A stretch of 64,000 nt of DNA, from NCBI GenBank assembly GCA_036250195.1, contig JAVHZZ010000001.1, forward strand, positions 374,648,707-374,712,706, in the 5' to 3' direction. Below the pieces are notes generated by a model. The model ran no database searches and was not told the origin of the DNA. It was given only the letters and a program-made list of their open reading frames with translations. The translations under genes and the position numbers were made by a program. This document shows, one piece after another, positions 23,655 to 35,464 of this stretch. This DNA is from Mixophyes australis. Lineage: Eukaryota > Chordata > Amphibia > Anura > Limnodynastidae. Each line of letters begins with the position of its first letter. Positions within the stretch are counted from its first letter, which is position 1.

Positions 23655-25361
23655 GCCCGATGTGCAAATGGGGTCAAGGACTGCTAAGGCGCATGGTGCG
23701 TAAAAGTTGGCAATGCTCTGCTGATTCCATAGCTGAAGAGTTCCGAATTTTCACTGGCATTAATGTAAGCACAAAAACTGTTTGGAGAGAGCTTAATAGA
23801 ATGGGTTTCCATGGCCAAGTAGCTGCATGCAAGCTTCACATCACCAAGACCAATGACAAGCATTGGATGCAGTGGTGTAAAGCACACTATTAAAGTAATT
23901 TTATAATTTACCAATAGAACATTGTCCAATGCGATTGTTGTGGTTCTAACGCACAAAAATATTTAATTGCAAAATATCGCAGGATTTTACAACAATGCAT
24001 TGTTACACATTAAAGATGTTAAAATAAAGCAGGAAAGTATAAAAGCACCAAATACATTACATCTTCCTTATAGTGTTCATCCAGGTTCTGTGAATACAGC
24101 CATGCTCTCACGTTGCCAGGATCAAAGAGAGACAGAACAAAAGCCAGCATGCTTGTACATAGTGTACAGATAACACTTAGTGAGGTCTTCATTGGTCCAG
24201 GGATAATGATATTCCAGTTCCTTGCAAGTTATAGGTCCGTTCATTTGATCCTTACAAAGGGTGAAGGGCAACTTCCCCCCAACCCATTGTTCACATATTT
24301 TGTCTCTGTCTGACCAGTTCAAACTGACCCACACAAAAGTACTTTTAAGTATTAATCTCATATTGCTTGTATCTTGCGATCGCTACTCTGTCCATACCGA
24401 GTTAATGCTGGTGAAATAAGCTTTAATATAAGACCAAACTCTTTACTTTTTAAAACACCTGAACCATAAATATCTTTACCACAGTATTATATATGCATAA
24501 ATAAACAATCTAATAAATTTTACTAATAAATAAATGTGGATTGGAACCTTAATAAATATGAACTATATATAAGTGAATGTGTAAGCGTAAGTGTATGAGT
24601 GCGTTATTTATCGTGCGATTGCGTCATGACACGTGGCGTACTGAAGGCAATCGCACGGTAAAACAATATTAATCAATATACTTTCATCCAATTATTCGAC
24701 TTTGACAACACCAACACTGGACTGTGGAGCAGTGGAAACGTGTTCTGTGAAATGATGAATCATGCTTCTCTGTTTGACAGTCAGAAGGGCGATTCTGGGA
24801 TGCCAGGAGAATGTTACCTGTCTGACTGCATTATGCTAAATGTGAAGTTTGGTGGAGGAGGGATAAGGGTATGGGGCTGTTTTTCAGGGTTTGGGCTAGG
24901 CTCCTTAACTCCAATGAAGGGCAATCTTAATGCTTCAGCATACCAAGTCATTTTGGACAATGCTAGGCTTCCAACTTTGTGGCAACAATTTGGGGAAGAC
25001 CATTTTCTATTGCATCATGACTGTGCCACAGTGCACAAAGCAAGGACTACAAAGACATGGATTGATGAGTTTGGTGTGAAAGTACTTGGCTGCCCCGCAG
25101 AGCCCTGACCTCAACCCCATCAAACACCTTTGGGATGAACTGGAACTAAGATTGCTAGCCAGGCCTTCTCATCCAACATCAGTGCCTGACCTCATAAATG
25201 CTCTACAAAATGAATGGGCACAAATTCCCACAGAATCAATCCAACATCTTGGATTGCTTTCCAAGAAGAGTGGAAGCTGTTATCATTGCAAAAGGGGGAC
25301 CAACTCCATATTAAAGTATATGATTTGGAATACAATGTCATTACAGTTCCTGTTAGTGTAA
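23655..25361 (+). pseudogene. Broken Tc1-like transposase with internal insertion
   Basis: The N-terminal paired-type helix-turn-helix is at 23660-23893 (LRRMVRKSWQCSADSIAEEF, then ELNRMGFHGQVAA and WCKAHY). The reading is interrupted from about 23891 to 24714 and resumes with [11 protein letters not shown] at 24715. The first catalytic Asp is in NDESCFSV, after an in-frame stop. The second is in [13 protein letters not shown] (about 25005). The third block, [14 protein letters not shown] (25101-25143), has Lys where the family has Glu. Tc1 enzymes cut and paste DNA at TA; this copy cannot, given the stops, frameshifts, insertion and missing Glu. Length would be about 340 aa if intact. Confidence 0.85.
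23891..24714. mobile_element. Unidentified 0.8-kb insertion inside the Tc1 relic
   Basis: It separates the two halves of the Tc1 coding region. It starts TAAAGTAATTTTATAATT and ends near GACTTTGACAACACCAA. Its right part has an 11-bp stem-loop (24612-24622 with 24647-24657, arm CGTGCGATTGC), and CAATGCGATTG recurs at the left (23925). No coding signature. Neither a clear duplication nor terminal repeats were found, so exact limits are uncertain. Confidence 0.45.
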
Positions 25362-26070
25362 TGGTCAAGCGTCTGAATACCATTGTTTGTATTTTTGTTT
25401 TCAAAGGCCAATAAAATAACATACCTTTACCTCTCATCTGTCCCAATTCCATCAGGATAGTACTGATTTGAGGGAACTATCCTAATTAGCCAGGAGCTTG
25501 TCCCAGGATGAGGGACAGCCGGGATGTATTTTCACTCTTCACTTTACATACATGCTGTATGAACCAGTTAGTGGTGCACTCTTTTTATAAGGGAAGATGG
25601 AAGGGAGATTTAGGTGGTTGGAGGTAAGGGCAAGCTATGCCCTCAAGGTGCTGGCCATGCTCACACACAGCTGTCCAAACCTCTAGTGGAGCAGCACTTC
25701 TCACAATAGGCCCTTTATAATTTTTAGCCCCTGACCCATGTGGTCCTCAATCTGGCCCTGCTAAACTTAATACACAGTGGGAGGTGTGAGTTAATGAACA
25801 AACACTATTCCATTGTATTGGAGAGACAGCTGATAAAACAAGTTTGGTCGATAGCAGTCATTGTTCCTTTAAGTAAAACATGCAACATGAACTATTTTCT
25901 TAGAAACTAAAAAGAACTCTGGGATGTTTGTGCATGGATTTAAAGCCAAGCACTTCTTCTCAATTAATTTCTGATCATACATAAGTGTCATTGATCATTT
26001 CTATAGTTCCAAAGGAAATATCCTCTAATTTAACCAGTACATCATAAAGTAAGCAAGCCCAAATGACTTT
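25362..26070. other. No gene; possible hAT terminus near 25760
   Basis: The minus strand from about 25763 reads CAGGGCCAGATTGAGGACC, similar to a hAT terminus of the CAGGGCC type, but the other end was not found. The rest is unclassified. Confidence 0.35.
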
Positions 26071-27000
26071 TCAATGAGATAATCTTTCAGCCCCTTGTGT
26101 GTTCCACTTTCTTTTGATTAAAAACTGGTGTCTTTCAAAATGCTGTACCAAATCTGCATAATTTTGCCACACAGTATGTACTGATCTAGTGCTAGAAAAT
26201 ACCCAATAGGTTCCTAGTATATGTACAACAGCATTTAATAATGCACTTGTACTTTCTTTAAGTTTAGCTTGTGATATTTGGAAAGCAGAGTACAAACTAT
26301 AGAGTTTAGCAAACAGTGATTTCATCTCAAATGTTTCACTTACTTCTTCCATAACAACTGCAAATGCAAGTTCTAGTCATTGGTTACAGCAGAGCCATAT
26401 TATGATATCTGGAAACATGCCCAGATTTTCGTACTAGCATTTTGGAGGCTCCATCTGTTGCAAAAGAAACAAAATTCCATAAAAGACACTTGTATTTCAA
26501 TCCAATATCAAATAGAGCCTGTAAAAATGTATCTAGTACTGGCAAAAGTATCAGCCAGTTGTACTAAGTCAAAAAACTTGCTGGTAATGTCATTGCACTT
26601 TGGGAAGGGACTTCAAGGCAGATATCTTGAGCATCGTTTTCTGTTTATAGTAGATTCATCAATCATTACTCCAATTTTAAGATCCCTGGTCAACACAGAT
26701 TCAATTAACTTTTGTCTCATACAGTATTCAATGTGGTCTGTAATATCAACATAAAGATTACTAGATTGTAAGATTTGTCCAACATCTAAACCATACTGTA
26801 TTTGGAAACTTAGTACAACAGTGAAATCAGAGGTCTGGTCTATTTTATGGACTGTGCTCGTTTTGTGGTCTTTTTGTGGATTTTTGACTCTGACTCTCTC
26901 TGTCATCATTTTACTTAACATACTGGCAGAATTAAATGTTCGAGAACCAACTAAATTTATTTTATTACTAACCACTCATGTACATTTTTTTCTCTTTTCC
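26071..27000 (-). pseudogene. hAT transposase relic (KIAA1586-like/DUF4371 type)
   Basis: On the minus strand, 26613-26975 encodes a block with NGLDVGQ-like YGLDVGQILQSSN, VDITDHIEYCMRQKL and IGVMIDEST, the first catalytic Asp region. Downstream (about 26400-26450) ATDGASKMLVRKS gives the second Asp region, then IIWLCCNQ-LELA, and 26071-26352 continues with KLYSLYSAF and VWQNYADLVQHFE. This order matches hAT transposases that also gave rise to vertebrate KIAA1586-like genes. The C-terminal dimerisation part is missing, and frames shift between blocks. It is a different family from the hAT at 5785. A domesticated exon is possible but unlikely given the breaks. Confidence 0.7.
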
Positions 27001-28299
27001 ATTACGTGGGAAAGTATTCACTGAAAATGACAGAGCCATTGACATCTCTAGAAATTCCCACTATTTAGTATCATCACAATCAGGATTTATAACCTATGTA
27101 TGGTTCACAATTAGCAAAAAAAAAACCTGTTCTCCGTGCTTTTTCTAATTGATCACATGATCCCTTATAAATCCACAATTAGTGAAATTAAAATTAAATT
27201 CTAATTTTCCAACTTAATCCTGGAAAGGATGACCTGGAAACCTGGTGATTGACTGATATTTCTGTTGCTTTGCACTATTAACCTCTTTACTACTGATAAT
27301 AATTTGTTCTGTGTTACTCATACAGGTCAGGTGTTTGTTAGAGAACGACTCTCTGATTTTCATAATTTTCTCTGTTAAGAGAGAAGCGGAAGGGTGTCCG
27401 ATGCATCAGGACGCAAATAAAAAACTATTTTCATCACAATGTCAAGTTTTTTTTATAAAATGTGGTTTTATACACCTAATTTATTAATTAGAACTTTAGG
27501 CTAGTTTGTCTATATTGATGTTCACTAATGATGTTGTATATATTTCTTTATGTTTGGTTTCTTGCTTGCAGTATTACATCACAATGTGTGATATCCTCAA
27601 TACCTAAACCAACAGTTAGTTAGACCTCAAATTTATTTTTCTTCTTGCTTTCGGCTCTATGGCAATGATGCATATTTTACACAATGTAGCATTAATGTTC
27701 CAAATTTCTATTAAATATTAGCAAGAGTTCAACTTGCCTCCAATTTGAGTCTGTAGGCTGTCCAAAAAACCCTTTGTTCATAGCCTATAGAGCAAGCAAT
27801 ATAGCATACTTAAGTTATACATTCCCTTGTATTAAGCAACATTGAACCATCATGTTTCCTTTAGGAAATTAACCTATAAAACATGTCTTTTATGATTGCC
27901 ACTCTACAGTTATTTATCTATCTACTTTTTAGCAATAGTATCTAGTATTAATCTAGATTTTAAGTTCTCACACTCCTTTCCTATTCTCCCCACCTGCATA
28001 CCCATGTCTAGTACCCTATGCATGTTTTTTTAGTCTCTGCCTACAGTGTCTCTAGTCCTGATTGCTGCATCCATGTTCCTGGGCACAGAGACTGTCTATA
28101 CATTATATTTTTCTGTCTCACAATAAATTTCTTCAACTAGCACCTCCTTTCCCTTTTTTATATTAAGGGTGAACTTCTCTCCTGGGCACAGCTTGCTTCA
28201 CACTGCTTTACTCCCTGCTTTATCCCCATCATCCCTTTGATCTCTCCACTGTAATACACAACTTGTTACTGTTTGTTCATCGTGTAACTTGTAGTTATT
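27001..28299. other. No gene seen
   Basis: AT-rich, no domain or repeat structure recognised. The left few hundred bases may be the decayed N-terminal coding part of the hAT relic on the minus strand. Confidence 0.4.
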
Positions 28300-28415
28300 T
28301 CTCTCTACCTCCATTGTACAGCGCCGTAGATGCTTTTTAGTGCCTTTAAATAAATTATGATGGTGATGATGATAATAATAATAATAAAATAATAATAATA
28401 ATAAAAAATAAAATA
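28300..28415 (+). repeat. SINE tail fragment with ATAAT microsatellite
   Basis: TGTACAGCGCCGTAGATG followed by TTTAAATAAA and a GATGATAATAAT-type run matches the 3' tail of the SINE at 33345. The 5' part is lost. Confidence 0.65.
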
Positions 28416-29890
28416 CTATTTTTTCATTCCTTACTCCTTGCCATGATGAAGAAGAGTCAAATGCCACTCTCCTTTTTGTACACTAACTTCAACATCCTTA
28501 GAAACTGGAACTTTGTTGTAATCTCTGATTAATTTTGGACATTTAATAGCAAAGCAAAACATCTTTTTTGGTATCTGAATATAGGGATATATTGGAGGGA
28601 AACAAAGTTGAGAAAATATAATAAATGTTTAAATATTTCCATATAGATCAATTCACATTATATCACATTATATCCCCACACTCACATTACATATTTTGAT
28701 TTAGACAACAGCAAAAAAATCTGTACCTAAAACCACTAAAACCTAAAAACACAACTGCCCCAGCCACCAAAATTCATCTCACTCTCCCAAACCCCAGAAA
28801 ATAAATCTCACCCTTTTCCTTACCCTTCATAAACCATTCTCCTCTCAGCCTCTCAAAACACATTTCATCATATACATACATACCTCTGTTAGATGATGCA
28901 AGAGCAAGAGTCAGTAGGAGAAGGTCATCCAATATGTTTGCAGGGTAAGGGTGAAGTTGGTAGAAAAGATCACGCCAGTCAAAGAGTGACAGCTATAGGA
29001 AACACAGCCAAAAGGTAAAACTGACTGTGCAGCATAAAATAATGTTGCTGATGCTATGGCAACATTTTCTGTGAAACTTAGAGAAAATGTGGTCACATGT
29101 TCTGCAAGCAAATTGCTTGCCTATAGAGCATGTGACCATCTTCAGTGAAAGTAGGCAGAAGTGCCAGCATATATATAAACAAAAATTTGATTTATCCCAA
29201 TATTTTAGGTCCATTAAGACCCTTTATCCAGAGTAGGAGATCCAAGAGAGGACATCCAATATGAAACAACAGAAAGGCATTCAAAAACGTGAGCCAACAC
29301 AGATGGCGAGAGATCCACAGAGGATAGATACATTTGGGTATTGTCTGAACAGAGTTGATATAGAAGGGGCTTTTACATTTTCCAAGGAAAGAGATATAAA
29401 TTGACAAGAGGAGACAACTGAGAAGTTGATCAAATTATTGACCACCATAATCAGTGCAGTCTCTCTGGAGTATTGGGAATGAAAGCCTGACAGAAGAGGG
29501 TCCAAGGAAGGAAGCATGTGAAGCGAGTAACGGCCTCTCAGAAGTATGAAGGGTTATGAGAGTCGTAAGATGAGATTATAATGTGAGAGAAAATTTCTGT
29601 CAGAATGTATTTATTTTTTTATAATAGGACTAATAACCCCATACTTTAATAATGATATAAAGACACCAGCGGGGAGAGAGAGAGATTAACATATGTTAGC
29701 TGAGGCTGTGATGAGTACAGAAGACAACAATTAATTTGCTTTTGTGAATTATACGTTCAACTAGATAAGTGTTAGACAAGATGAAGAAAGTAGTTATTTC
29801 CACTTCATTCATGTGATCAAATGAAGAAAAGGTGGCAGAGGGTGTGGAAAGGAATTGAGCAGGCAGTTGCTCAGGGAAGATGATTGCATT
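28416..29890. other. No gene seen
   Basis: Several short minus-strand ORFs (28911-29517) have no recognisable domain and no repeat match in the window. Confidence 0.4.
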
Positions 29891-29894
29891 TTAT

Positions 29895-30215
29895 TCATCA
29901 TGATCGTCAACTATTTATATAGCGTTACTAATTCCGCAGTCCTGTACAGAGAACTCACTCACTTCAGTCCCTGCTCCATTGGAGCTTACAGTCTAAATTC
30001 TCTAACACACACACACACACAGACACACACACACACACAGAGTAAGGGCAATTTAATAACAGCCAATTAACCTACTAGTATGATTTTGGAGTGTGGGAGG
30101 AAACCAGAGCACCCTGAGGAAACCCACGCAAACACGGGGAGAACATACAAACTCCTCACAGATAAGACCATGGTCGGGAATTGAACTCAGCCAATTCCCG
30201 ACCACTATACTGTCG
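29895..30215 (-). mobile_element. SINE, minus strand, with (CA)n interruption
   Basis: Reverse complement of the SINE at 33345: GCACCCTGAGGAAACCCACG, CGGGGAGAACATACAAACTC and GGTCGGGAATTGAAC are its body and B-box side, and TATATAGCG is the tail. A (CA)n run (30005-30040) expands the TGTG part. The A-box end is missing or diverged. Confidence 0.75.
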
Positions 30216-31299
30216 ATTTAATTTACGATCTTGTCAAAATTGTACTTGATGATGGAAACTAGATGGTGGTCAGAGGTTTGGGTGGGAGTTGAATGTATTA
30301 AAGAGTCATTTGGCGTTAGAAGCCTGCGTGGAGATGAGAGATTGGAAGTATGCTTATTTGGCAGCATCCAGAGTTTTCGATAGTGGTGGAGTTGTAGATA
30401 GCAATATATTTGAGGAAGTCATGAGAAGTAAAAGATTTTCGCCAATGTTGTTTTACTTTGTGAGAGAATTTTGGAAGGCAGCACATTTATTTAGTATGCC
30501 ATGGCTGAGATGCATTTAATTGACTCTCGAAGTCACCATTTTCATAGTGCCGTGCTCATTGCTTTTAGTCATCAGCTGGTATACAAATACTCTTTAGCAC
30601 TTGATCTCACCACAGTGTTAAACTATTTTGAACATTTCATGTAGATGTGACAAGTATAGAGGCATAATCAAATATCTAATGCTATTTTTTTCTTCAACAT
30701 GATTACGTTAGCTGGGATTTGGTTCTGTGCAGCTGACAGTTTTGGTTCACTATCAAAGTAATACATGTTATAATTTAATATAATCTGATATGGGATGTTT
30801 ATATTTTCATGAAAGATTTGATGTTGAGATCTATGGGTTTGCCGTGATTTTAGACGCACAAAAAAAAAGTGTATATGTTGAGTTGGACGCTTCTCAAGAT
30901 GTGTCCAGGTCAAAAACCATTAGTATTTGTGCTAGTAGTTCATCAACTGCAACAAGTGTATGTACTTAAGCTCCATGTTAGCCCCGATATGTTGTGATAG
31001 TGTTAATAGTAAACGTTAAAGTCACATAAATATGATACAATGTAACGAAGTGCCAAAAGAATAGTGTCTTAGCAGTTATTAGTAACTGTGAATGTCACAT
31101 TTCCATATAAAAAGTAATTAAATACAAACATCTCTACATCTGTAGTTTACCTCCTAAAAATCAAACAGGAAAATCTTTCTTCCCTGCAGTAGTCTAAATG
31201 GAAGTGTCAATTAAGTAATGTCAATATATGACCACGGCTTGATATAATATATCAACAATGTTAATGATTTAAGTACTATCAAATCGGAAGTGGCTAGAT
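30216..31299. other. No gene seen
   Basis: Contains an unassigned 76-aa ORF (30289-30519) with no domain signature. AT-rich, unclassified. Confidence 0.4.
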
Positions 31300-31480
31300 C
31301 AGTGATTGGCAACAGACGGCACTAGGGTCACATGCGGCCTTCTGAGCCTTCACCTGTGGCCCCCAGCTACTTTCTGCTGAATTGACAGATTTGTCTCTTT
31401 TTTTTTATTAAATGTGTTGTTTAACTTATTAGTGAGACTAATATTAATGTATAGCTATTTTCTAACTATTTTCAAGGATA
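31300..31480 (+). mobile_element. hAT 5' terminus fragment
   Basis: CAGTGATTGGCAACAGACGGC, then CATGCGGCCTTCTGAGCC, is typical of widespread vertebrate hAT termini (CAGTGGTTGGCAAC type). No second end is visible. Confidence 0.5.
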
Positions 31481-32113
31481 GAGGGTCACCCATGTGGCCA
31501 TTCAATTGCATAAAGATCCCTTCCACTGAGCTAGATAGTGGTGCTGATAGTCATCAATATCATTGAATATTGTGGCATCAGCCCTCCAATACCCGGAAAT
31601 GATATGTCTTCTAAAAGGTCTCCTAAGAGGTGTATCTGTACAAGCATCAATGTCTGTCACAATTACTTAAACACACACTGTACTCAACCTACCCTCGTAT
31701 GCTATTGTTCCACCTTTATAGACGTATGGGTGCACAAATCAGCGACATGCAGACATTTCAATACGAATGTATGCATACACATTTTTGGTGTGCATTATGC
31801 AAAAAAATGTCTTTTGTAATTTCTTTACTTTTAGTTACATTATTATATTGTTTTGCACACATTTGTATTGAGGGAATGAGCTTCCTGTGTAGCACATGCT
31901 GTGCAGATATTTGTCTCTGCTATTGATTACCATTATTTTTATTATATCACATTTTTGGTAATGATGGTTTTATGCAGGATTACTTTGTGTTTCTATGGTA
32001 ATAGTTTGACCACTCCTAGTAACCTATGATCAGTGTTTGGTGGTAATATATGACTAAGGAGGCACTAAATGTTGTAATCCTTAAATGTGTTATGGGACCC
32101 AAAACCTCAAATA
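31481..32113. other. No gene seen
   Basis: Overlapping 93-98 aa ORFs (31538-31926) lack any domain signature. Confidence 0.4.
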
Positions 32114-32691
32114 TCTAATATATAAATGAATTAGTGGCGTCTGTCTGTCTGTGTGTGTGTGAAAAAAAACAACCAAGTTGCAGCGCCACCTGCTGGGCAG
32201 AGTTATACACTGACCTACTAAATTCTTAGTGTGTGTGGGAAAAAAAATTCAAAAAGGGCTGAAATTTAGTAGGGCTCAAACTCATTTTCGTGAGGTCATT
32301 TTACCTCATGAACACACCTGTGTAGAGGCGTGTGTGTGTGTGTGGAAAAAACTATTTTCTCAGAAAGGGCTCATCCAATTGACCTGAAATTTGGTATACT
32401 GACATTATTTAACAAAAAAATTAGAATAGTCAAGTCAGTTAACTTCCATCATCCCCCCTTCCCCCCGTGGGAGGGGTAGTAAAGGCTAAATTTACGAGTT
32501 GAGGGGTCAAACTCATTTTCGTGAGGTAATTTTACCTCATGAACACACATTAAAAAGAGCACTTGCGTCGGAAAGTAACGATCTTCCCCTGAGGAGGCCT
32601 GGGCTAGGTCCAAATGCATGACAAGAACCTTTTTAAGACCTTAAGTATCTTGATTTGACTAGAATGCATGAGTATCATGCACGGGTTAACT

Positions 32692-32693
<2 letters not shown>
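32114..32693 (+). mobile_element. Helitron-like candidate, copy 2 (longest)
   Basis: Starts TCTAATATATAAATG and ends with GCATGAGTATCATGC, ACGGGTTAACTTG, then a (TA)n tract. It contains a duplicated internal stretch: CAAACTCATTTTCGTGAGG occurs at 32278 and 32509 with the same downstream TTTTACCTCATGAACACAC. No coding capacity. Confidence 0.55.
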
Positions 32694-32724
<31 letters not shown>

Positions 32725-32727
<3 letters not shown>

Positions 32728-33294
32728 GACAAAGAGGGTTATTTACCACACCTCTCCTGCATAGGGACAGGTGAGGTCACAAGAAGTCTGCAAGTACAGG
32801 CTGCAGACAGGGGTAGGTTTTTACAGACTAAGACTACTAGGGTGAACTTGCACAGGTGCACCACATGGGTATAATGAGGTAATTAGACTAAAGGGAGGTG
32901 TATATTATATTTAAACTGGTATTGTTCATTTGTGCGTTGCAACTGATGCCAGCTAGTTGGCCGATGACTAGACAGAAGGACTGTGTATAGCAAGAATTAG
33001 GGTCACCTAGGGCTAGATTTACTAAACTGCGGGTTTGAAAAATTGGAGATGTTGCCTATAGTAATCAATCAGATTCTAGCTATCAATTATTTAGTACATT
33101 TTACAAAATGAGAGCTAGAATCTGATTGGTTGCTATTGGCAACATCTTAATCTGTTCAAACCCCCAGTTAAGTAAATATACCCCCTAGTGTCATCCTGAC
33201 AAAAGTGTGCTGTCTTATTGGTGACATGAACAATAAAACCACCGTTTATTCAAGCAAGAAGTTGTTGTGTCACCTGCCAGGTGTCAGCATCACA
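32725..33294 (+). mobile_element. Probable solo LTR carrying a MITE
   Basis: Begins TGTGACAAAGAGGG and ends GTCAGCATCACA, so TG...CA; TATATTTAAAC (about 32905) and AATAAA (33231) are plausible promoter and polyadenylation signals. A palindromic MITE (33010-33184) sits inside. Flanking target bases are obscured by TA tracts. Related to 13914 and 16626. Confidence 0.6.
33010..33184. mobile_element. Palindromic MITE, copy 2
   Basis: 175 bp, same family as 3688, flanked by CTA on both sides (33007-33009 and 33185-33187). It is younger than the LTR it interrupts. Confidence 0.8.
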
Positions 33295-33296
33295 AG

Positions 33297-33344
<48 letters not shown>
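33295..33344. repeat. (TA)n microsatellite
   Basis: Pure TA tract between LTR and SINE. Confidence 0.9.
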
Positions 33345-33347
<3 letters not shown>

Positions 33348-33662
33348 GCAGCACAGTGGCTAAGTGGTTAGCACTTCTGTCTTACAGCCAGCACTGGGGT
33401 CATGGGTTCAATTCCCAACCATGGCCTTATCTGTGAGGAAATTGTATGTTCTCCCCATGTTTGTGTGGGTTTCCTCCAGGTGCTCTGGTTTCCTCCCACA
33501 CTCCAAAAACATAATAGGTTAATTGGCTGCTAACAAATTGGTGTGTGTGTGTGTGTGTGTTAGGGAAGTTAGACTGTAAGCTCCAACAGGGCAGGGACTG
33601 ATGTGAGTTCTCTGTACAGCTGTGCAGAATTAGGGGCGCTATATAAATAAATGGTGATGATG

Positions 33663-33663
<1 letters not shown>
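33345..33663 (+). mobile_element. tRNA-headed SINE with L2-like tail, nearly full length
   Basis: The head has an A-box-like TGGCTAAGTGG (about 33357) and a B-box-like GGTTCAATTCC (33404-33415), a pol III internal promoter. The body follows (TTCTCCCCATGTTTGTGTGG), then a (TG)n stretch and the tail GGGACTGATGTGAG, CTGTACAGC, GCTATATAAATAA. It ends in a GATGATGA/(TA) tract. It depends on a LINE for movement. Confidence 0.8.
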
Positions 33664-33685
<22 letters not shown>

Positions 33686-33695
<10 letters not shown>

Positions 33696-34680
33696 AACAA
33701 AAACAGACATAGGTCCTCTGCACTCACCATGTACAGACTGGGGTGCAAGAGGGGGTTGCCCACATTGTATAGACAAGAAAACAGGGATACTCTGCACTCT
33801 CCAAACACATAATTAATGCTATATCAAGTACTGTTCTATATTAAAAAAAGGGAATGTTAGTTCCACATATTGCAATATATGTTTAAGCTGACCGACTCAC
33901 GCCAAAGTCTTCCCATTCTGGTCAGTGCTAACATGATCAAATGCTATGCTATTTTATCTGGGCTTAAGGCTTACCTGCACACAGCTTTTAAAGGCAAGTC
34001 TTTCCCTAGCACTAGCAGCAATGGGAGACCTGGGACTCACCTGACACAAGTTGGAATTAATTAATCTAAAGAATGGGGTGCAAGAGTCATGGGACTTACA
34101 TTGTATAAACAAAAACAGACATAGGTCCTCTGCACTCACCATGTACAGACTGGGGTGCAAGAGGGGGTTGCCCACATTGTATAGACAAGAAAACAGTACT
34201 GTTCTATATTAAAAAAAGGGAATGTTAGTTCCACATATTGCAATATATGTTTAAGCTGACCAACTCACGCCAAATGCTATGCTATTTTATCTGGGCTTAA
34301 GGCTTACCTGCACACAGCTTTTAAAGGCAAGTTTTTCCCTAGCACTAGCAGCCATGGGAGACCTGGGACTCACCTGACACAAGTTGGAATTAATTAAGCC
34401 CAGATAAAATAGCATAGCATTTGATCATGTTAGGACTGACCAGAATGGGAAGACTTTGGCGTGAGTTGGTCAGCTTAAACATATATTGCAATATGTGGAA
34501 CTAACATTCCCTTTTTTTAATATAGAACAGTACTTGATATAGCATTAATTATGTGTTTGGAGAGTGCAGAGTATCCCTGTTTTCTTGTCTATACAATGTG
34601 GGCAACCCCCTCTTGCACCCCAGTCTGTACATGGTGAGTGCAGAGGACCTATGTCTGTTTTTGTTTATATATACATATAT
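33686..34680. mobile_element. 1-kb foldback element with an internal direct copy
   Basis: The left arm (33686-33970) is the reverse complement of 34398-34680 over about 280 bp, ends ACAAAAACAGACATAGG and CCTATGTCTGTTTTTGT. Between them a shortened direct copy of the left arm occurs at 34105-34390. Thus the order is arm, spacer, arm copy, inverted arm. TA-rich ends on both sides. No coding capacity; a foldback transposon or rearranged long-TIR MITE. Confidence 0.8.
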
Positions 34681-35460
34681 ATGTTGAGTGTGTATATAGT
34701 AAAGTATAGATAATTTTATTAAAGATACCGGGCAATTATATCAGGTACCTTCTGCCACACAATACAACATAATAATAAGCTTTATTATTTTATTCTCATT
34801 GCAGAATTTGTTTTATTCAGCTATAAAAGGTCTTTCTGCAGAATTGCTAATTTCCTGTGTAAACCCATTTTAATATTAAAACTTGTTGACATCAAGATTT
34901 ACAATTAATGTTTAGTTGAACATTTTCTTCAGAACATACAAAGACAAACAGTGATATTAACTCTATCTGGAGAACTTTTTATAAAGTTGAATGGACCTTT
35001 CTCGATAGTTTTCAGATGCCTAATGTTGCTAGGGAAACGTCTCTGTTTTGACATGCTTGGAATTACTGCAAACACTCTGCTACTTTGGCTTATGATCAGA
35101 TACTATCATGTTAGAACAGGTGAGAAAGAGGCTACAGGAAGAGGAACAAATGGAGGAAACCCTTCAAAATATAGTGACAAGTGCTATGTCAAGTATGAAT
35201 GATATGTGTCAGAAGACAAAAGAAAAGCAATGAGCAATGAGCTTTATTATCAACATCCTATATCTTTGTGTGCAAAGTTCCACGTGAAATGTATGAAACC
35301 CATAGAAATTGTCATTTGGACTTTGGCAGACTATAAGCTTGATGTCTATTTTGTGGTTTAGAATGACTATTTTCAAACAGAGATATCAATGTATGTTTAT
35401 TGCAATATATTCGGCAAACTATATAGACATTTACCAAAACCGTGGATACTTTTGTTTCTT
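34681..35460. other. No gene seen
   Basis: Includes an 83-aa ORF (34951-35202) with a hydrophobic stretch but no recognised domain; not called a gene. Confidence 0.4.
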
Positions 35461-35464
35461 AACC

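Noticed and set aside
33345..33430. tRNA gene
   Set aside because: A and B boxes are present, but the cloverleaf is incomplete and the sequence continues into a SINE body.
34951..35202. 83-codon ORF with hydrophobic segment, possible host exon
   Set aside because: No splice context or recognisable domain; compatible with chance in AT-rich DNA.
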